Origin: Williamsoniiplasma somnilux
GTDB taxonomy: Bacteria > Bacillota_I > Bacilli_A > Mycoplasmatales > Mycoplasmataceae
Assembly (NCBI RefSeq): GCF_002804005.1
Contig: NZ_CP024965.1
Location: 1 to 64,000, forward strand
Direction: 5' to 3'
Length of the DNA: 64,000 nucleotides
The notes beneath the pieces are model-generated. The model made no database searches. It saw only the letters and a list, made by a program, of their open reading frames with translations, and had not been told where the DNA came from. Position numbers and translations under genes: made by a program. Positions 47,112 to 59,957 of this stretch are shown piece after piece; positions within the stretch are counted from its first letter, which is position 1, and each line of letters begins with the position of its first letter.

Positions 47112-47177
47112 TTTAAAAATGAAAAATATTAGAAGGTTTTTTAGTAGTAAAATATTTAAAAAGGAGAGTGTGAAATA

Positions 47178-47960
47178 GTGGCAGGAATATACGATATACA
47201 TTGTCATTTGAACGATGGTGTTTACTTGGAACAAAATATTAGTTCAGCAGAAATTGTTAGTGAAGCCGCAAAAGCGGGTGTAACTATTATTAACTCTGTT
47301 GGTTATGACTTAAAATCATCAAAATTGTCTGTATTACAAGCAGCAAAAAATTCTAATGTTTATGCTGTGATTGGGATTCATCCAACACAAGCAGCATTGT
47401 ACACAGATGTTGTATACGATCAATTAGAAGATCTAGCTAATGCTAATAAAGTTGTCGCAATTGGTGAAACAGGATTGGACTATTCAAGAGGTAGTCAATA
47501 TATAATTCAACAAAAAGATGCTTTTTACAAACAAATCGAATTAGCTAAAAAATTTGATTTACCATTAATGATTCACATTAAGGACAACCCTGGAGAATTT
47601 AACGCGTATAATGATGTCTTAAATATCCTTAAATCTAAAAAAGTTAAGAAAGCTGTAATTCACGCTTTTGAAGGAAATTGATCAATAGCTCAACAATTTA
47701 TCAAGTTAGGTTATTATATTTCACTTAATGGACTAGTGACAAGAAATAAAGAATTACAAGAAGTTGCTAAAAATATTTCTTTAAATGATTTAATGATTGA
47801 ATCTGATGCGCCTTATCATGCTCCACATCCATATGAAAGAGCAATTAATCATCCAAAATATTTACCATTAGTTGTTGAAAAAATAGCAGCGATTAGAGGA
47901 ATGAATGCTGATGATTTAATTTCTGCAACAAGAAAAAATTCAAGAGACTTTTTCTTATAA
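47178..47960 (+). CDS. TatD-family metal-dependent hydrolase, copy 2
   Basis: The 260-aa paralogue of the preceding gene has HCHLN, GETGLDY, MIHIKD, VIHAFEG and ESDAPYHAPHPY. It starts at GTG with AAGGAGAG nine bases upstream. The metal ligands are intact, but the middle differs markedly from copy 1, so this is an old duplication rather than a recent one. A hairpin with T-run (AAAAGAACC/GGTTCTTTT, 47967-47992) ends the transcript. Confidence 0.92.
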
Positions 47961-47966
47961 AAATCT

Positions 47967-47992
47967 AAAAGAACCACAAGGTTCTTTTTATG
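47967..47992 (+). terminator. Terminator after the tatD pair
   Basis: AAAAGAACC (47967-47975) and GGTTCTTTT (47980-47988) with an ACAA loop, followed by T residues. Confidence 0.8.
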
Positions 47993-48027
47993 TTTGAAAA
48001 CATTTATTAGTATAAAAGGAGAAAATT

Positions 48028-48819
48028 ATGAAAATTTTATTTATTGGATTAGGACATATGGGATCAGCTTTGATTAAAGGAATTAATCGCGAAAATAATG
48101 AACATCAAGTTTATGGTTATCATTATGATGACAACAAACTAAAAATTTTAGCAAAGGAACTAAACATCAAACCCTTTAATGATTTGACTAAAATCAAAAA
48201 ACAAGAATTTGATGTTATTTTCTTAGGAGTTAGGGTACCAGTAATGCCTGAAGTAATTAAGAATTTAGATAAAAATGATTTGGGCAAAACAATCATTATT
48301 TCAATGGCTTCTGGTTATGCGATTCAAAAGATTTCATCAGGATTCTCAAATAACAAAAATCTTACAATTATTAGAATAATGCCTAACATAAATGCAAATT
48401 ATCAAAGATCAACAACAGGAATAACTTTAATTGAAGACAAAAAAATAGAAACTAATATAGTTAAACTTTTAGAGAAATGTGGATCAGTCTTTTTAATTAA
48501 TGAAGAAGAGTTTTCTAATTTTACAATAGCAGCTGGATGCATGCCCGCTTATGCTTTGACATATGTAAATGAATTTCAAAAAGCAGTTATTGCTAACGGA
48601 ATGGACTCTCAAAAAGCTAAGGAAATTTTAATAGACACATTTATTCAAACTTTAGAATCATGAAAATTAACCCAAAATAGTGCTGAAAGTATTATTAATG
48701 CCATTTCAGTTTCTGGCGGAGTTACTATTGAGGCTCTTAAAGTTTTTAAAAAAAATAATTTAGAAAAAACAATTGCAGAAGCTTATGAAGCAGCAATTCA
48801 CAAAGATAAAAACCATTAG
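48028..48819 (+). CDS. proC: Pyrroline-5-carboxylate reductase
   Basis: ProC reduces pyrroline-5-carboxylate to proline with NAD(P)H. The 263-aa protein has the Rossmann start FIGLGHMGSALIKG, the SMASGY loop, IRIMPNIN and the C-terminal dimer domain with AAGCMPAYALTYVNEF. AAGGAGA precedes the ATG. A small hairpin (AGTGTT/AACACT) overlaps the stop, and a weak GGACC/GGTCT hairpin with T7 follows at 48881-48905. Confidence 0.93.
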
Positions 48820-48918
48820 TGTTTCATAATGGGATGTAGAACACTATTTATGTATTTATTTTCCAAAAAATAACTTAAAACGGACCAGTAAAACGGTCTT
48901 TTTTTACTATAAAAATTA

Positions 48919-48960
48919 TTTTTTCCATTTCCTTGACTAAAACTTGGAAAAAATTATAAT
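48919..48960 (+). promoter_or_regulatory. glpF promoter with flanking inverted repeat
   Basis: TTGACT (48933-48938) and TATAAT (48955-48960), spaced 16 bases, form one of the best promoters in the window. TTTTTTCCA (48919-48927) and TGGAAAAAA (48945-48953) form a perfect 9-bp inverted repeat that brackets the -35 box, a likely repressor site. Which regulator binds is unknown. Confidence 0.65.
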
Positions 48961-48981
48961 GAAAACGGAGGTTTTAAAATT

Positions 48982-49764
48982 ATGACAGATATAGGTAGAT
49001 TATTAATTACTGAATTTTTTGGAACAGCAATCTTAATTACTTTAGGAAATGGAATAGTTGCAAATGTTGTTTTAAAAGGCACGAAAGCTCAAAATGTTGG
49101 GTGATTATCAATTTGTATAGGATGAGGGACTGCGGTATTCACGGCTGCAATAATTTCTTCTGCTTTCAAAGGTGGACAAGGATGATTAAATCCAGCAGTT
49201 ATGTTAGCTGCTGCTTTCGCTGATTTTGATGGAATTAAAAATGCATTTGCAATTTTTAACAACGGTGAAATGGTTGGAATTTTAATTGGTGTTTTAGCTC
49301 TTGAAATTTTTGGAGCAATTTTAGGTTCGTTAATTGTGGATATAGTTTATATTAATCACATTAAATTAGTTCTAAATGATAAGAGTGACTTGGAATGTAA
49401 AGGAACAATTCTTGGGATGCACTCAACCGGACCAACAGATAAATCAATGATAAATTCATTTTTGATGGAATTTGTAGCAACAGCTGTTTTGGTAACAGCG
49501 ATATTAGCAATTGGACAATACGGAACTATTCCTAAATTTTTTGTTCCAATTATAGTTGGAGCAATTGTGATAGGGATAGGACTATCATTGGGTGGTACCA
49601 CCGGATATGCAATTAATCCAGCTCGTGACCTAGGTCCAAGAATTGTGCATCAATTATTACCCTTAAAAGGAAAGGGTGGCTCAGATTGAAAATATTCTTG
49701 AGTCCCAATTGCTGCACCTATGTCTGCAGGACTAATTATTGGACTAATTTTTTCAGCATTATAG
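48982..49764 (+). CDS. glpF: Glycerol facilitator (aquaglyceroporin)
   Basis: GlpF passes glycerol across the membrane. The 260-aa protein has six hydrophobic segments and both pore motifs, NPAV (about 72) and NPARDLGPR, where the Asp after NPAR marks glycerol facilitators. ACGGAGG precedes the ATG. It begins the glpF-glpO-glpK operon. Confidence 0.94.
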
Positions 49765-49776
49765 AATGGAAGTAAA

Positions 49777-50927
49777 ATGAAAAATTATGATATTTGTATA
49801 ATCGGAGGAGGTATTCTTGGAGCAGCTATTGCTAGAGAACTTTCTCAATATGATAAAAAAATAGTCGTTTTAGAAGCGAACAAAAGAGTTGCTATGGAAA
49901 CTAGTGCCGGTAATTCTGGATTAGTGCATGGTGGTTTTGATCCAACGCCAGGAAAATTGAATGCCAAACTTAATCAATTGGGAAAACTTCGTTATGAAGA
50001 TTGAATTAGAGATATGGATTTTCCATATCTAAGAATTGATTCAACGGTGGTTGCATTTAATAAAGAAGAAATGAAACATGTTTATATGTTGTATGATCGT
50101 GGTTTAATTAATGGTTTAAAAAAATCTGAATTAGAAATTATTGATGCTCAGGAATTGCAAAAAAGAGAACCAAACATTTCTAAAGAAGCGGTTGGAGCTT
50201 TAGTGTGTAATTCTTCAATTGCAATTGACCCGGTAGAATTAACTAAAGTTTTGTTTAAAAATGCTATTAAAAACGGTGTTGATTTGATGCTTGATTCCAA
50301 AGTTCAAGCCATTGTTAAAAACGGAACTAATTATGAAATCAAAAACAATAAAGAAACAATTTCTGCTCCAATTATCATTAATGTTGCAGGACACTATGCA
50401 GATGTAATTTCTGAAATGGCAGGGTATCCAGAATTTAAACTAGTTGCTCGTCGTGGTGAATATCGGATTTTAGAAAAAACAGAAGAAGGAATTGTGAATT
50501 CGGTTGTTTTTATGGTTCCAACTATTCACGGAAAAGGTGTTATTGTTGCCCCAATGTTAGATGGTCATGTTATGGTAGGACCAACAGCTGAAGAAAATAT
50601 TGCTAAAGATGATACTCGTTTAATCACCAAAGCTAAATTTGATTCAATCGGAAGTATTGGTAAAAAGCTAATTCCTAATTTGCGAATCGAAAAAACTTGT
50701 ATGGTTTATTCTGGTTCAAGACCAATTGAACCAACCACAAATGATTTTTGAATAAAACCAGTTGTAAAAGATCCTAATTTCATTAATGTGGCAGGAACAA
50801 AATCACCAGCAATTGCTTCAGCTCCTGCGATCGCAGACTATGTGATTTATTTAATTAAAAAGAATAACAAATTAAAATTTAAAAAAAATTGAAACCCAAA
50901 ACAAGAAAGTGAGTTACCAATTATATA

Positions 50928-50928
<1 letters not shown>
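49777..50928 (+). CDS. glpO: Glycerol-3-phosphate oxidase
   Basis: The 383-aa FAD enzyme oxidises glycerol-3-phosphate to dihydroxyacetone phosphate; the mycoplasma homologues use O2 and release hydrogen peroxide. It has the FAD fold IIGGGILGAAIAREL, TSAGNSGLVHGGFDP, a substrate-binding VARRGEY segment and INVAGTKSPAIASAP. TGA-Trp codons at 50002 and near 50749 are in frame. The stop overlaps the glpK ATG by one base. Confidence 0.92.
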
Positions 50929-52436
<1,508 letters not shown>

Positions 52437-52440
52437 AATA

Positions 52441-52472
52441 AAAAACCAGGATGTAAAAATCCTGATTTTTTA
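52441..52472. terminator. Bidirectional terminator glpK / ABC-F
   Basis: AAAAACCAGGAT and ATCCTGATTTTTT pair with one bulged base around a GTAAAA loop; T6 follows on plus and A/T-rich sequence on minus. Confidence 0.8.
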
Positions 52473-54005
52473 TTCAACTAAATCTTCAAAGTTTAAAACT
52501 TTATCAGCTCATTTAGTTTCGAAGTTAATATCATGGGTTGTAATCAAAACAGTTCCTTCAAAAGCTTTAATTGCCTCTAATAGCGCTTCTTTGGCTAACA
52601 CATCAATATGATTAGTGGGCTCATCTAAAATTAATAAAGATGCAGGTTCTAAACTTAAAGCAGCGAGCCTAACTTTAGTTTGTTCTCCTCCAGATAATTT
52701 GTTCATTGGATTTAACATCAATTCTGATTTAACTCCAAATTTTCCGATTGTTGCTCTAACTTCGCCTTCAAGCATTTCGGGATAAAGGCTCATCAAGTAA
52801 GCGATTGGAGTTTCATCGCCATTATGTTCAAGTTGGTGGAAATAAGCAATATCAACACCGTTTCCTAACATGATTTTTCCTGAGACAGGTTTGAGAGAAC
52901 CTTCGATAGTGTTTAAGAAAGTGGTTTTACCAATTCCGTTATAACCACGAACAATACATTTTTCTCCTTCACGCAATTCGAAAGTTAAGGGGTGAGTTAA
53001 AGCAAAACCATATCCGATCTCTAAGTTTTCAGCCTTAACAACCACTGCTGAATTAGGGCGTTTATATTTGAACTTCATCTTTGGTTTTACTAAATCACGT
53101 CGTTCATCCATGACATCCATTTTATCAAGTTGTTTTTGACGTGATTGGGCAGAGCGAGCAGTTGAAGCACGAGCAGCATTTCTCGCTACATAATCTTTTA
53201 GTTTAGCAATTTGCTGTTGTTGAGATTCACGAGCAGCATCATATTGTTCAGCGCGTTGTTGCGAAAGTTCTAAATATTTATCGTAGTTTCCAACATAACG
53301 ATTAATTTCTTGATTTTCAATTGCATAAATAATATCAACAGTTTTATTAATAAAATCTACATCATGTGAAATTAGTAAATATGAATTTTCATAATTTTGT
53401 AAAAAGTTAGCAAGTCACTCGACTTGTTCAACATCTAAAAAGTTAGTGGGTTCATCTAGTAAAATAAAATCATCATTTTTTAATAATAGTTTTGCTAACA
53501 AAATTTTTCCTCTTTGACCACCAGATAATTGTCCCAAAGTCTTGTTAAGGTTTTCTGGGTTAATTCCTAATCCAGCAACCAAGTTTCCGATGGTTTTTTC
53601 AATAGTGTCAAAACCTTTTAAAGATAATTCTTCTTGTCAAGCCAAAGCTTTAATTAAATCATCTTCATTATATTCAATGGCCATATCTTCGTAGATTTTG
53701 TTAATTTTATCTTGCATAACATAAAGATCTTTATAGGCATCTTTTAAATAATCAATACCTAAAATATTTAAATCAACATCTTGGTGTTGATCTAAATATC
53801 CCATTTTTGCACGAGGATGCAATTCAACAATTCCGTGATCAGGAGTGATTCTCCCGGTAATAATATTTAATAATGTTGTTTTACCAGTTCCATTAGCACC
53901 AAGAAGTCCGATGTGTTCACCTTTATTAACTCTTAGTGTTGAATCTCTGTATAAAATTTTTCCACCATTTTGATGGGTTAGTCCTTCAATAAAAAGTACA
54001 CTCAT
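52470..54005 (-). CDS. ABC-F family ATPase
   Basis: ABC-F proteins bind the ribosome and act in translation or antibiotic resistance; they have no membrane domain. The 511-aa protein has two ABC domains: Walker A GANGTGKTTL with LSGGQRGKILLA and LLDEPTNFLD, then GYNGIGKTTFL with LSGGEQTKVRLA and LILDEPTNHID. An Arg/Gln-rich linker lies between them. GGAGGGG precedes the ATG. It is the only gene in its transcript. Confidence 0.93.
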
Positions 54006-54133
54006 ACTTCCCCTCCTAAATAAATAACTATTAAATTATAATATAAAAGATTATTTTTAAAATAAAATTAGAAAATCAAGTGTTTGCTTTCTATCTTGAA
54101 AAAAAGTAATAAAATAGATTGAAAAGGAAAAAC

Positions 54134-56134
54134 ATGAATAAAAAAAAGTCATTTATAGAGAAAAAAATTTTTAATTGATTCTTCAAAAATTCTTCAAAAA
54201 AAAATAATGAAAAATTAACAGCTGAGCAGGTTAATAAAAAAGCAAGAATGAATGGTGGATGAGATCGAGAACAATTATTTATTCCGATTTTAACAACTAG
54301 AGAATTTATGTTGCGATATGCAAGTGTTTGAAAAGCGATTGCTTATTTTTGTATTCCCACCGTTATTTTAATGCTAACCCAAGGTCTGTATAATATTTTG
54401 GATAAAACCTTAGCTTTGCAATTTGCTACTCCTCACGCTAGTGCAAATTGAGATTATTTTCATAAATTAATTATTGGAGCTAATGATCATTCGATTTTAA
54501 TGGATGCTTTAAATTCCACATCTGATAGATGAACTTCTTTTTTAAACTTTTTTAGTTTAGATAGTACCGCTAATCTTAACAATTTAAAAATTGCTGTTAA
54601 CAATGCTGAACAAAAGACCATTTTAATGGAAGTTGAAAAATTGTATAACTTAAATCAAATAACAATTTCAGCAGAGAGAATTAGAGAATACATTAATGTT
54701 ACAACTCAATATACAATGCAAACTTATAACCTAGCTTATTCGTTTTCACAAATTATGGCAATTGGAGCAGGAATGCACTATGCAGTACAATTTGGGCGCG
54801 GAAAAAAAGAACAATTAGGAGAAATTACAGGCAATAGTATTTCTCAATCATTTTTGGTTTCAATAGCTGTTGCTATGTTACTATTTTTTTTATCGTTTCC
54901 TAGTTTTAATCAGGTTTTAATATCTTCACAAATGGGTGGTCACAAAAATGAAGTGATTACTGCTTTAGCTTGATCTGATGTTGAACCCTTAATTTATGGT
55001 CTTCCAACAATGTTTGTTGCCGGAGTGATTATGAACATGGTCAGAAGTGAAGGTAAAATGTGACACATCATGATCATGACTTTAACTTCATTAATTGTTA
55101 AATGTGGAGTTTCGATTTCAGCAATGCATTTTGGAGGGATGGAATTAACTGGAGCACAATTAGGGACAATAATGGCTTTCTTGTATCAAATTTTGTATTG
55201 CTTAGTTGTTATTTATGCATCTAAAATTTCGTATTCTAAATTTAAAATTAGAAATTTATTTATTTTGCAAAAACAAAATTGAACAGAAACAATTAAGGCC
55301 GGAATTCCTAATTTTATTATTTATTTTGCCGTAGTTGTAAATTCTTATGTTTCTACAGCAGTTGTGATTAAGTTACCAATCCCTAAAGAGGGACCTTCAT
55401 TTGAACAAAATGGTGGAGTTTCAATTTTGCAACAATTAATTTCTTCGATGACTCCTTGAGCTGAATTTATTTTAAGTGCATGTATTGGTTTAAATCAAGG
55501 AGTAAGAACAATGATTGCTTACAATTATGGAGCCAAACGTAATGCTCGTATTGTTTCAATTTTAAGACGCTCTACTTGGTTGATGTTTGGTTGATTTTTA
55601 TTTATTCTTTTATTAATCGTTAGTGCTGGTCCTGTAATGATGACCATGTTCGCTTTTCCTAAAGAATATGCAAATTATGGAAGCATTTTCTATTTTTATC
55701 AATTTTTATATTTTTTTACATATCCCTTTGCTTCTTTAACTTACATTGCGCTAGGTCTTTTTCAAGGAACAAGCAAAAGTCGTGCCGCAACTTTGTGTAC
55801 TTCTTTGCGTTCAATGGTTATCTTTCTTCCTATGTTAGGGATTGGTTATTCAATTACAATAGCAACAAATAATTCTCTGTGGTTTTTCTTGTTTGTTGGT
55901 TTATCTGACTTTGTTTCTGGACTAATAATTGCCCCAATGTTGATAATCTTTTATTTAAGAGTAAAAAGAGCGAACAAATTAATCAACATTGAAGAGAGTT
56001 TAATCAATCAAGCAATTTATAATAAAACTCTTTTTGCAAAAACAAATGAAAAAAAATATTTGGAAAAAACCGAATCATTAATTAAACAAATCAAAAAAAA
56101 ACATAAAAAAATGCAAAATAAACCAAAATTATAG
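54134..56134 (+). CDS. MATE-family transporter with extra hydrophilic insert
   Basis: MATE proteins export drugs or other organic cations. The 666-aa protein has about twelve membrane segments, including YSFSQIMAIGAGMHYAVQFG, YGLPTMFVAGVIMNMVRSEG and LNQGVRTMIAYNYGAKRNA. It is longer than the family norm of about 450 because of a Lys-rich N-terminal extension (about 55 residues), a hydrophilic insert between the first two hydrophobic segments (about 95-190) and a Lys-rich tail. The ATG at 54134 is preceded by AAAAGGAAA. Confidence 0.88.
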
Positions 56135-56194
56135 TCATTTTTTTAAATTATTCTAAAATATATTAGAAAGCTAAAAGCTTTAGAGGAAAAGAAA

Positions 56195-56401
56195 ATGATT
56201 TGTATAAAAGAAGATTGCGAAAAATCAGCTAGTGCAACTATTGATCAAGATGTCTTAGACGTTAGAGCTGGCGAAAATAGATGATTAACAGCCGAACCAA
56301 CATTCATAAAAATTGTTAAATCATATTGTAAACATCATTTTAATGAAGAAATGAATGTACTAGAAAATTACCAAGCAGCAGAACCAAAAAACATTAAATA
56401 A
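56195..56401 (+). CDS. 68-aa Cys/His-containing protein
   Basis: A short gene with RBS AGAGGAAAAG before ATG 56195. The product has Cys3 and Cys8 (CIKEDC) and CKHH near residue 45, which together could bind a metal. No signal peptide or membrane segment. It sits 60 bases after the MATE gene and is followed by a terminator. Function is unknown. Confidence 0.6.
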
Positions 56402-56404
56402 AAA

Positions 56405-56449
56405 ATAAAAAAACCACACACTAATAACAGAGGTGTATGGTTTTTTTAT
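56405..56449 (+). terminator. Terminator after the 68-aa gene
   Basis: AAAAAAACCACACAC and GTGTATGGTTTTTTT pair with one mismatch around TAATAACAGAG, then T-run. The spacer up to 56588 also holds a -10 box TATAAT at about 56562 for the AEC gene. Confidence 0.7.
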
Positions 56450-56588
56450 TTCGATTGTTTCAAAATGATACGATAAATACTAGAAAAAACACCCAAAGTG
56501 GGAATTTTTTTATTTCAAAATAATTTAAAAAATTTTTTTTCACATTATTTTTATTAGAGGTCTATAATGGTTTTGGAAGGAAAAGATT

Positions 56589-57815
56589 ATGCATATTTTA
56601 TTAACAAATCAAACAAGCGAAGCTATTCAAAAAATTCTTGGTGGTTGACCGCTGTGAACAGCAATTTTTGCAACAATTTTTGTTATTGGTTTAGGTTTCT
56701 TTTTAACAAAAAAACAAATCTTAAACAAAGATTGGGAAAAAGTATTTATTAAAATCGTTATGGTTGTAGGTTTACCTGCACTGGCATTACAAGGTTTCCT
56801 AACTGATGCTAGCGAAGATTCATTAAAAAAAGAACTTGTAGTTATTTTAATTGGATTTTTATTTTATTTATTGATGACAACAACATCAAAATTTATTTTT
56901 TATAAACAAAACAAAGATGTTCGAGACACATTAGCAATGTGTATTGCCTTAGGATCAACAACTTTTTTTGGAATTCCATTAATTACAGCACTAGCTGGTG
57001 GAGTTTTGGATGATGCAGCTAAAATAACTGCAAATAACTTCAACATTCCTTATAGAATATTTTTATACACTATCGGGTTTTCAATTATGAGTAGACCAAA
57101 TACAGAAACTGTTAAATCATTAGTTTCTAGTAAAAAAATTAAGTTAGCAATCGCTAATAACACTGGTGAGTTTACAGAACAAGATTTACTAAATTACAAA
57201 GAAGTAAAAATGAAAAATTTAAAAAAAGGATTAAAATCAATTTTCTTAAATCCTATCATTATTGCTACATTTATCGGTTTCTTTATTTGAGCAACTCAAT
57301 TAATTCCAGGAATTAAATTTGTGACTTATGAAAGCGGAGATCAAGCGACTTACTTCTCGGTCTTGAGAATTGACTTGTTATTTTCACCATTCAAAAAAAT
57401 TATTGATACATTATCAGCAATTTGTACACCATTAGCATGAGTAGCGATTGGAATGACAATTGCCAAAGGTGATGTAAAAAAAGCCATCAAATCAAAAACT
57501 ATTTGAATCGCAACATTTATTAGAGTTATTGTTGTTCCTTTAGTGGCGCTATTAATGGTTTTAGCAATTGCAGGAATTATTTATGGAATTGATCCAAATA
57601 GTACAATGCGTTTAACAAAAACTCAATTAGCAGTAATTTTAATTATGGCAGCAACTCCACCAGCTAATGTTGTTGTTGCTTACGCAATTAATTACAACAA
57701 AGAACCTGAACTTGCTTCAAATTTAACAACTTTATCAACAGTGGCCGCTATTGTGACAATGCCAATTTGAGTGGTTGTTGGAGTAGCAATCGGTTCAACA
57801 CCATTATTTGCCTAG
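56589..57815 (+). CDS. AEC-family (malate/auxin-efflux-type) transporter
   Basis: The 408-aa protein has about ten hydrophobic segments with the AEC pattern GSTTFFGIPLITAL and MAATPPANVVVAYA. Family members carry malate, lactate-like or other organic anions. The start is ATG 56589 with GGAAGG upstream. The gene is followed nine bases later by a D-2-hydroxyacid dehydrogenase, which suggests a shared organic-acid substrate, possibly lactate export. Confidence 0.85.
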
Positions 57816-57823
57816 GAGGAAAA

Positions 57824-58822
57824 ATGAAAATAGTATGTTATGGAGTTAGAGATACAGAAAAAGTATTTTTTACCTCTTTAAATGAAAAATTTGGTTATGA
57901 ATTAATTTTAGAAAAAGCTTTATTACTTCATGACAATATTGAAACTGCTAAAAATTGTGATGCAGTGATGCTAAGAGCCAACTGTGTTGCTGATGCTCAA
58001 AACTTAGATATTCTAAAAGAGTATGGAGTGCAATATTTGCTAACAAGAACTGTAGGAACAAATCATATTGACGTTAATTATGCTAAAGAATTAGGATTTA
58101 AAATGGCTTATGTACCTTTTTATTCACCCAATGCAGTCAGTGAATTAGCTGTGAATTTAGGGAATGGTTTATTGAGAAATCTATTTTATATGGCTCATAA
58201 AACCGGAGTTCAAAAAGACTTTACAGTTGACAACTTTATGTTTGCTCAAGAAGTGAGAAATTCAACAATTGGAGTTATCGGAACTGGAAGAATCGGTTAT
58301 GAAGCAGCTAAAGCTTGAAAAGGAATGGGAGCTAAAGTTTTAGGATATGATCTTTATCCAAGTGATAAAGCAAAAGAAGTTCTAGAATACACCGATTTAG
58401 ATAACTTATTAAAAAATTCAGATTTAATTACAATTCATTGTCCATATATCAAAGGACAAAATGATCACATGATCAACAAGGAATTTTTTGCAAAAATGAA
58501 AGATGGAAGTTTCTTAGTTAACGCCGCAAGAGGCGAACTACTAGATCCTGTTGCTCTTTATGATGCTATTGTTGCAAACAAAATCAAAGGAGCAGCAATT
58601 GATGTTGTAGAAAAAGAAGGACAAATTTTCTTTAAAAAGTTTGATCAAAATTTAATTCCTGTTGCTGAATACGAAAAATTACATTCTTTATATCCTCGTT
58701 TAATAATGACTCCTCACATTGGAAGTTATACAGATGAAGCCGTTAAAAATATGGTTGAAACATCTTATCTAAACTTGCAAGAGTTTCTTCAAACAGGAAA
58801 TTGTAAAAACATTATTAAATAA
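57824..58822 (+). CDS. D-2-hydroxyacid dehydrogenase (D-lactate type)
   Basis: The 332-aa enzyme reduces a 2-oxoacid, probably pyruvate, with NADH. It has the NAD fold GVIGTGRIGYEAAKAW, the catalytic Arg in NAARGELLD, Glu in VVEKEG and His in MTPHIGSYT, the set found in LdhA-type enzymes. TAGGAGG precedes ATG 57824, overlapping the end of the AEC gene. A hairpin (AACAAAAAAGTTTT/AAAACTTTTTTGTT) ends the transcript. Confidence 0.92.
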
Positions 58823-58838
58823 TTTTTAAAAATTAAAA

Positions 58839-58881
58839 GAACAAAAAAGTTTTTCAAGATAATTGGAAAACTTTTTTGTTT
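58839..58881 (+). terminator. Terminator of the AEC-dehydrogenase operon
   Basis: AACAAAAAAGTTTT and AAAACTTTTTTGTT pair around about 12 bases, followed by TT. Confidence 0.7.
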
Positions 58882-58922
58882 AGATAAAATCTAAGTTTTT
58901 GCAATTTGCCTTTACCGATTGC

Positions 58923-58938
58923 TTTTTTTTTTTTTTTT
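58923..58938. repeat. T16 homopolymer tract
   Basis: Sixteen T in a row 103 bases before the orphan DUF285 gene. TATAAAA follows directly. Such tracts in mollicute promoters can change length by slippage; whether this one lies between promoter elements is not proved. Confidence 0.8.
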
Positions 58939-59041
58939 ATAAAATCATCATAAATTAACTAATAACTTTTAATTAAACAATTTATTTTAAAACATTTTTA
59001 TCTCAATTATAGTGATCGTTATTTTAAGGAGAACTTTAAAT

Positions 59042-59683
59042 ATGAAAAATATTAAATTAGAAACTGAGTGGACAGAATATTTAGATTTTGAAGGTAATTT
59101 ACAAAAAACCAAAGAATTTAACTTTAAAAAAATTAAGGCAAAAGAAATTATAAAACTAGGATACAACAGTAATGGTTCTACAATTCATCACTTCAAGGGA
59201 GCTAAAGTTCCTAATTTTTTACCTCCACAAATTAAAAGATTGAATGAAATGTTTTCTGGCAACGCTCATAAGGAAATTATTGGAGTTCAAGACTGAGATG
59301 TTAGGTATATTGAGGATTTTTCTTATTTATTTGAAAATGCCCGGAAATTTAATGTGGATCTCTCGGGGTGATTTACATTTAACGTTAAAATAATGGAAGG
59401 AATGTTCAAAGGGGCCAAAAGTTTTAATCAAAACATTAATCACTTTCATACAAATAATGTTTATAACACTAAATACATGTTTCAAAATGCAATTAACTTT
59501 AATCAAAAACTGAATTTATGAGATGCTAGAAAGTTTAAATTTTTTAGATCAATGTTTGAAAATGCACAAGCATTTAACCAAGATTTATCTACATGAAGTT
59601 TTGAATCTAAAAATGTTTTTTCAACAGATTATGATAAAGATACCTTTAATTGAAAAGAAGAATTTAAACCAAAGTTCAAATAA
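59042..59683 (+). CDS. Orphan DUF285 (BspA-like) protein without signal peptide
   Basis: The 213-aa protein begins with ELDF/IKAKEIIKLGY-type sequence that matches the junction before the DUF285 domain in the two lipoproteins downstream, then has about four 25-residue DUF285 repeats with the W-D, F-x-x-M-F and FNQ pattern. There is no signal peptide or lipobox, so the product would stay inside the cell unless joined to a lipoprotein by recombination. ATG 59042 has AAGGAG ten bases upstream, a convincing RBS. T16 lies upstream. Confidence 0.75.
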
Positions 59684-59957
59684 ATTAAATATTGTCAAAA
59701 TTTAAATTTTTTTATCACTATCACAATTTAGCAAATTATTTTTTAAAAATAAAATAAATACTAGGATAGTAGGTATATTTATGCACTTATTTTTTATTTT
59801 GAAATCAAAACTAACTATTTTTCATAGTGTTTTTTTCGTTGTCTTAATTTGTAAAAAAATTTTATTGTGCAAAACATTTTTCTTCAGTAGGTATTATTTT
59901 TTGCAATCACTCCGGGTTTTTCTTTTACTTTATTTTTTTCAGTAAAGGAGTATTATA

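Noticed and set aside
59781-59945. 54-codon Phe-rich frame upstream of lipoprotein 1
   Set aside because: Weak RBS, codons unusual for this genome (CGG, CTC, CTT) and composition expected from a T-rich leader.
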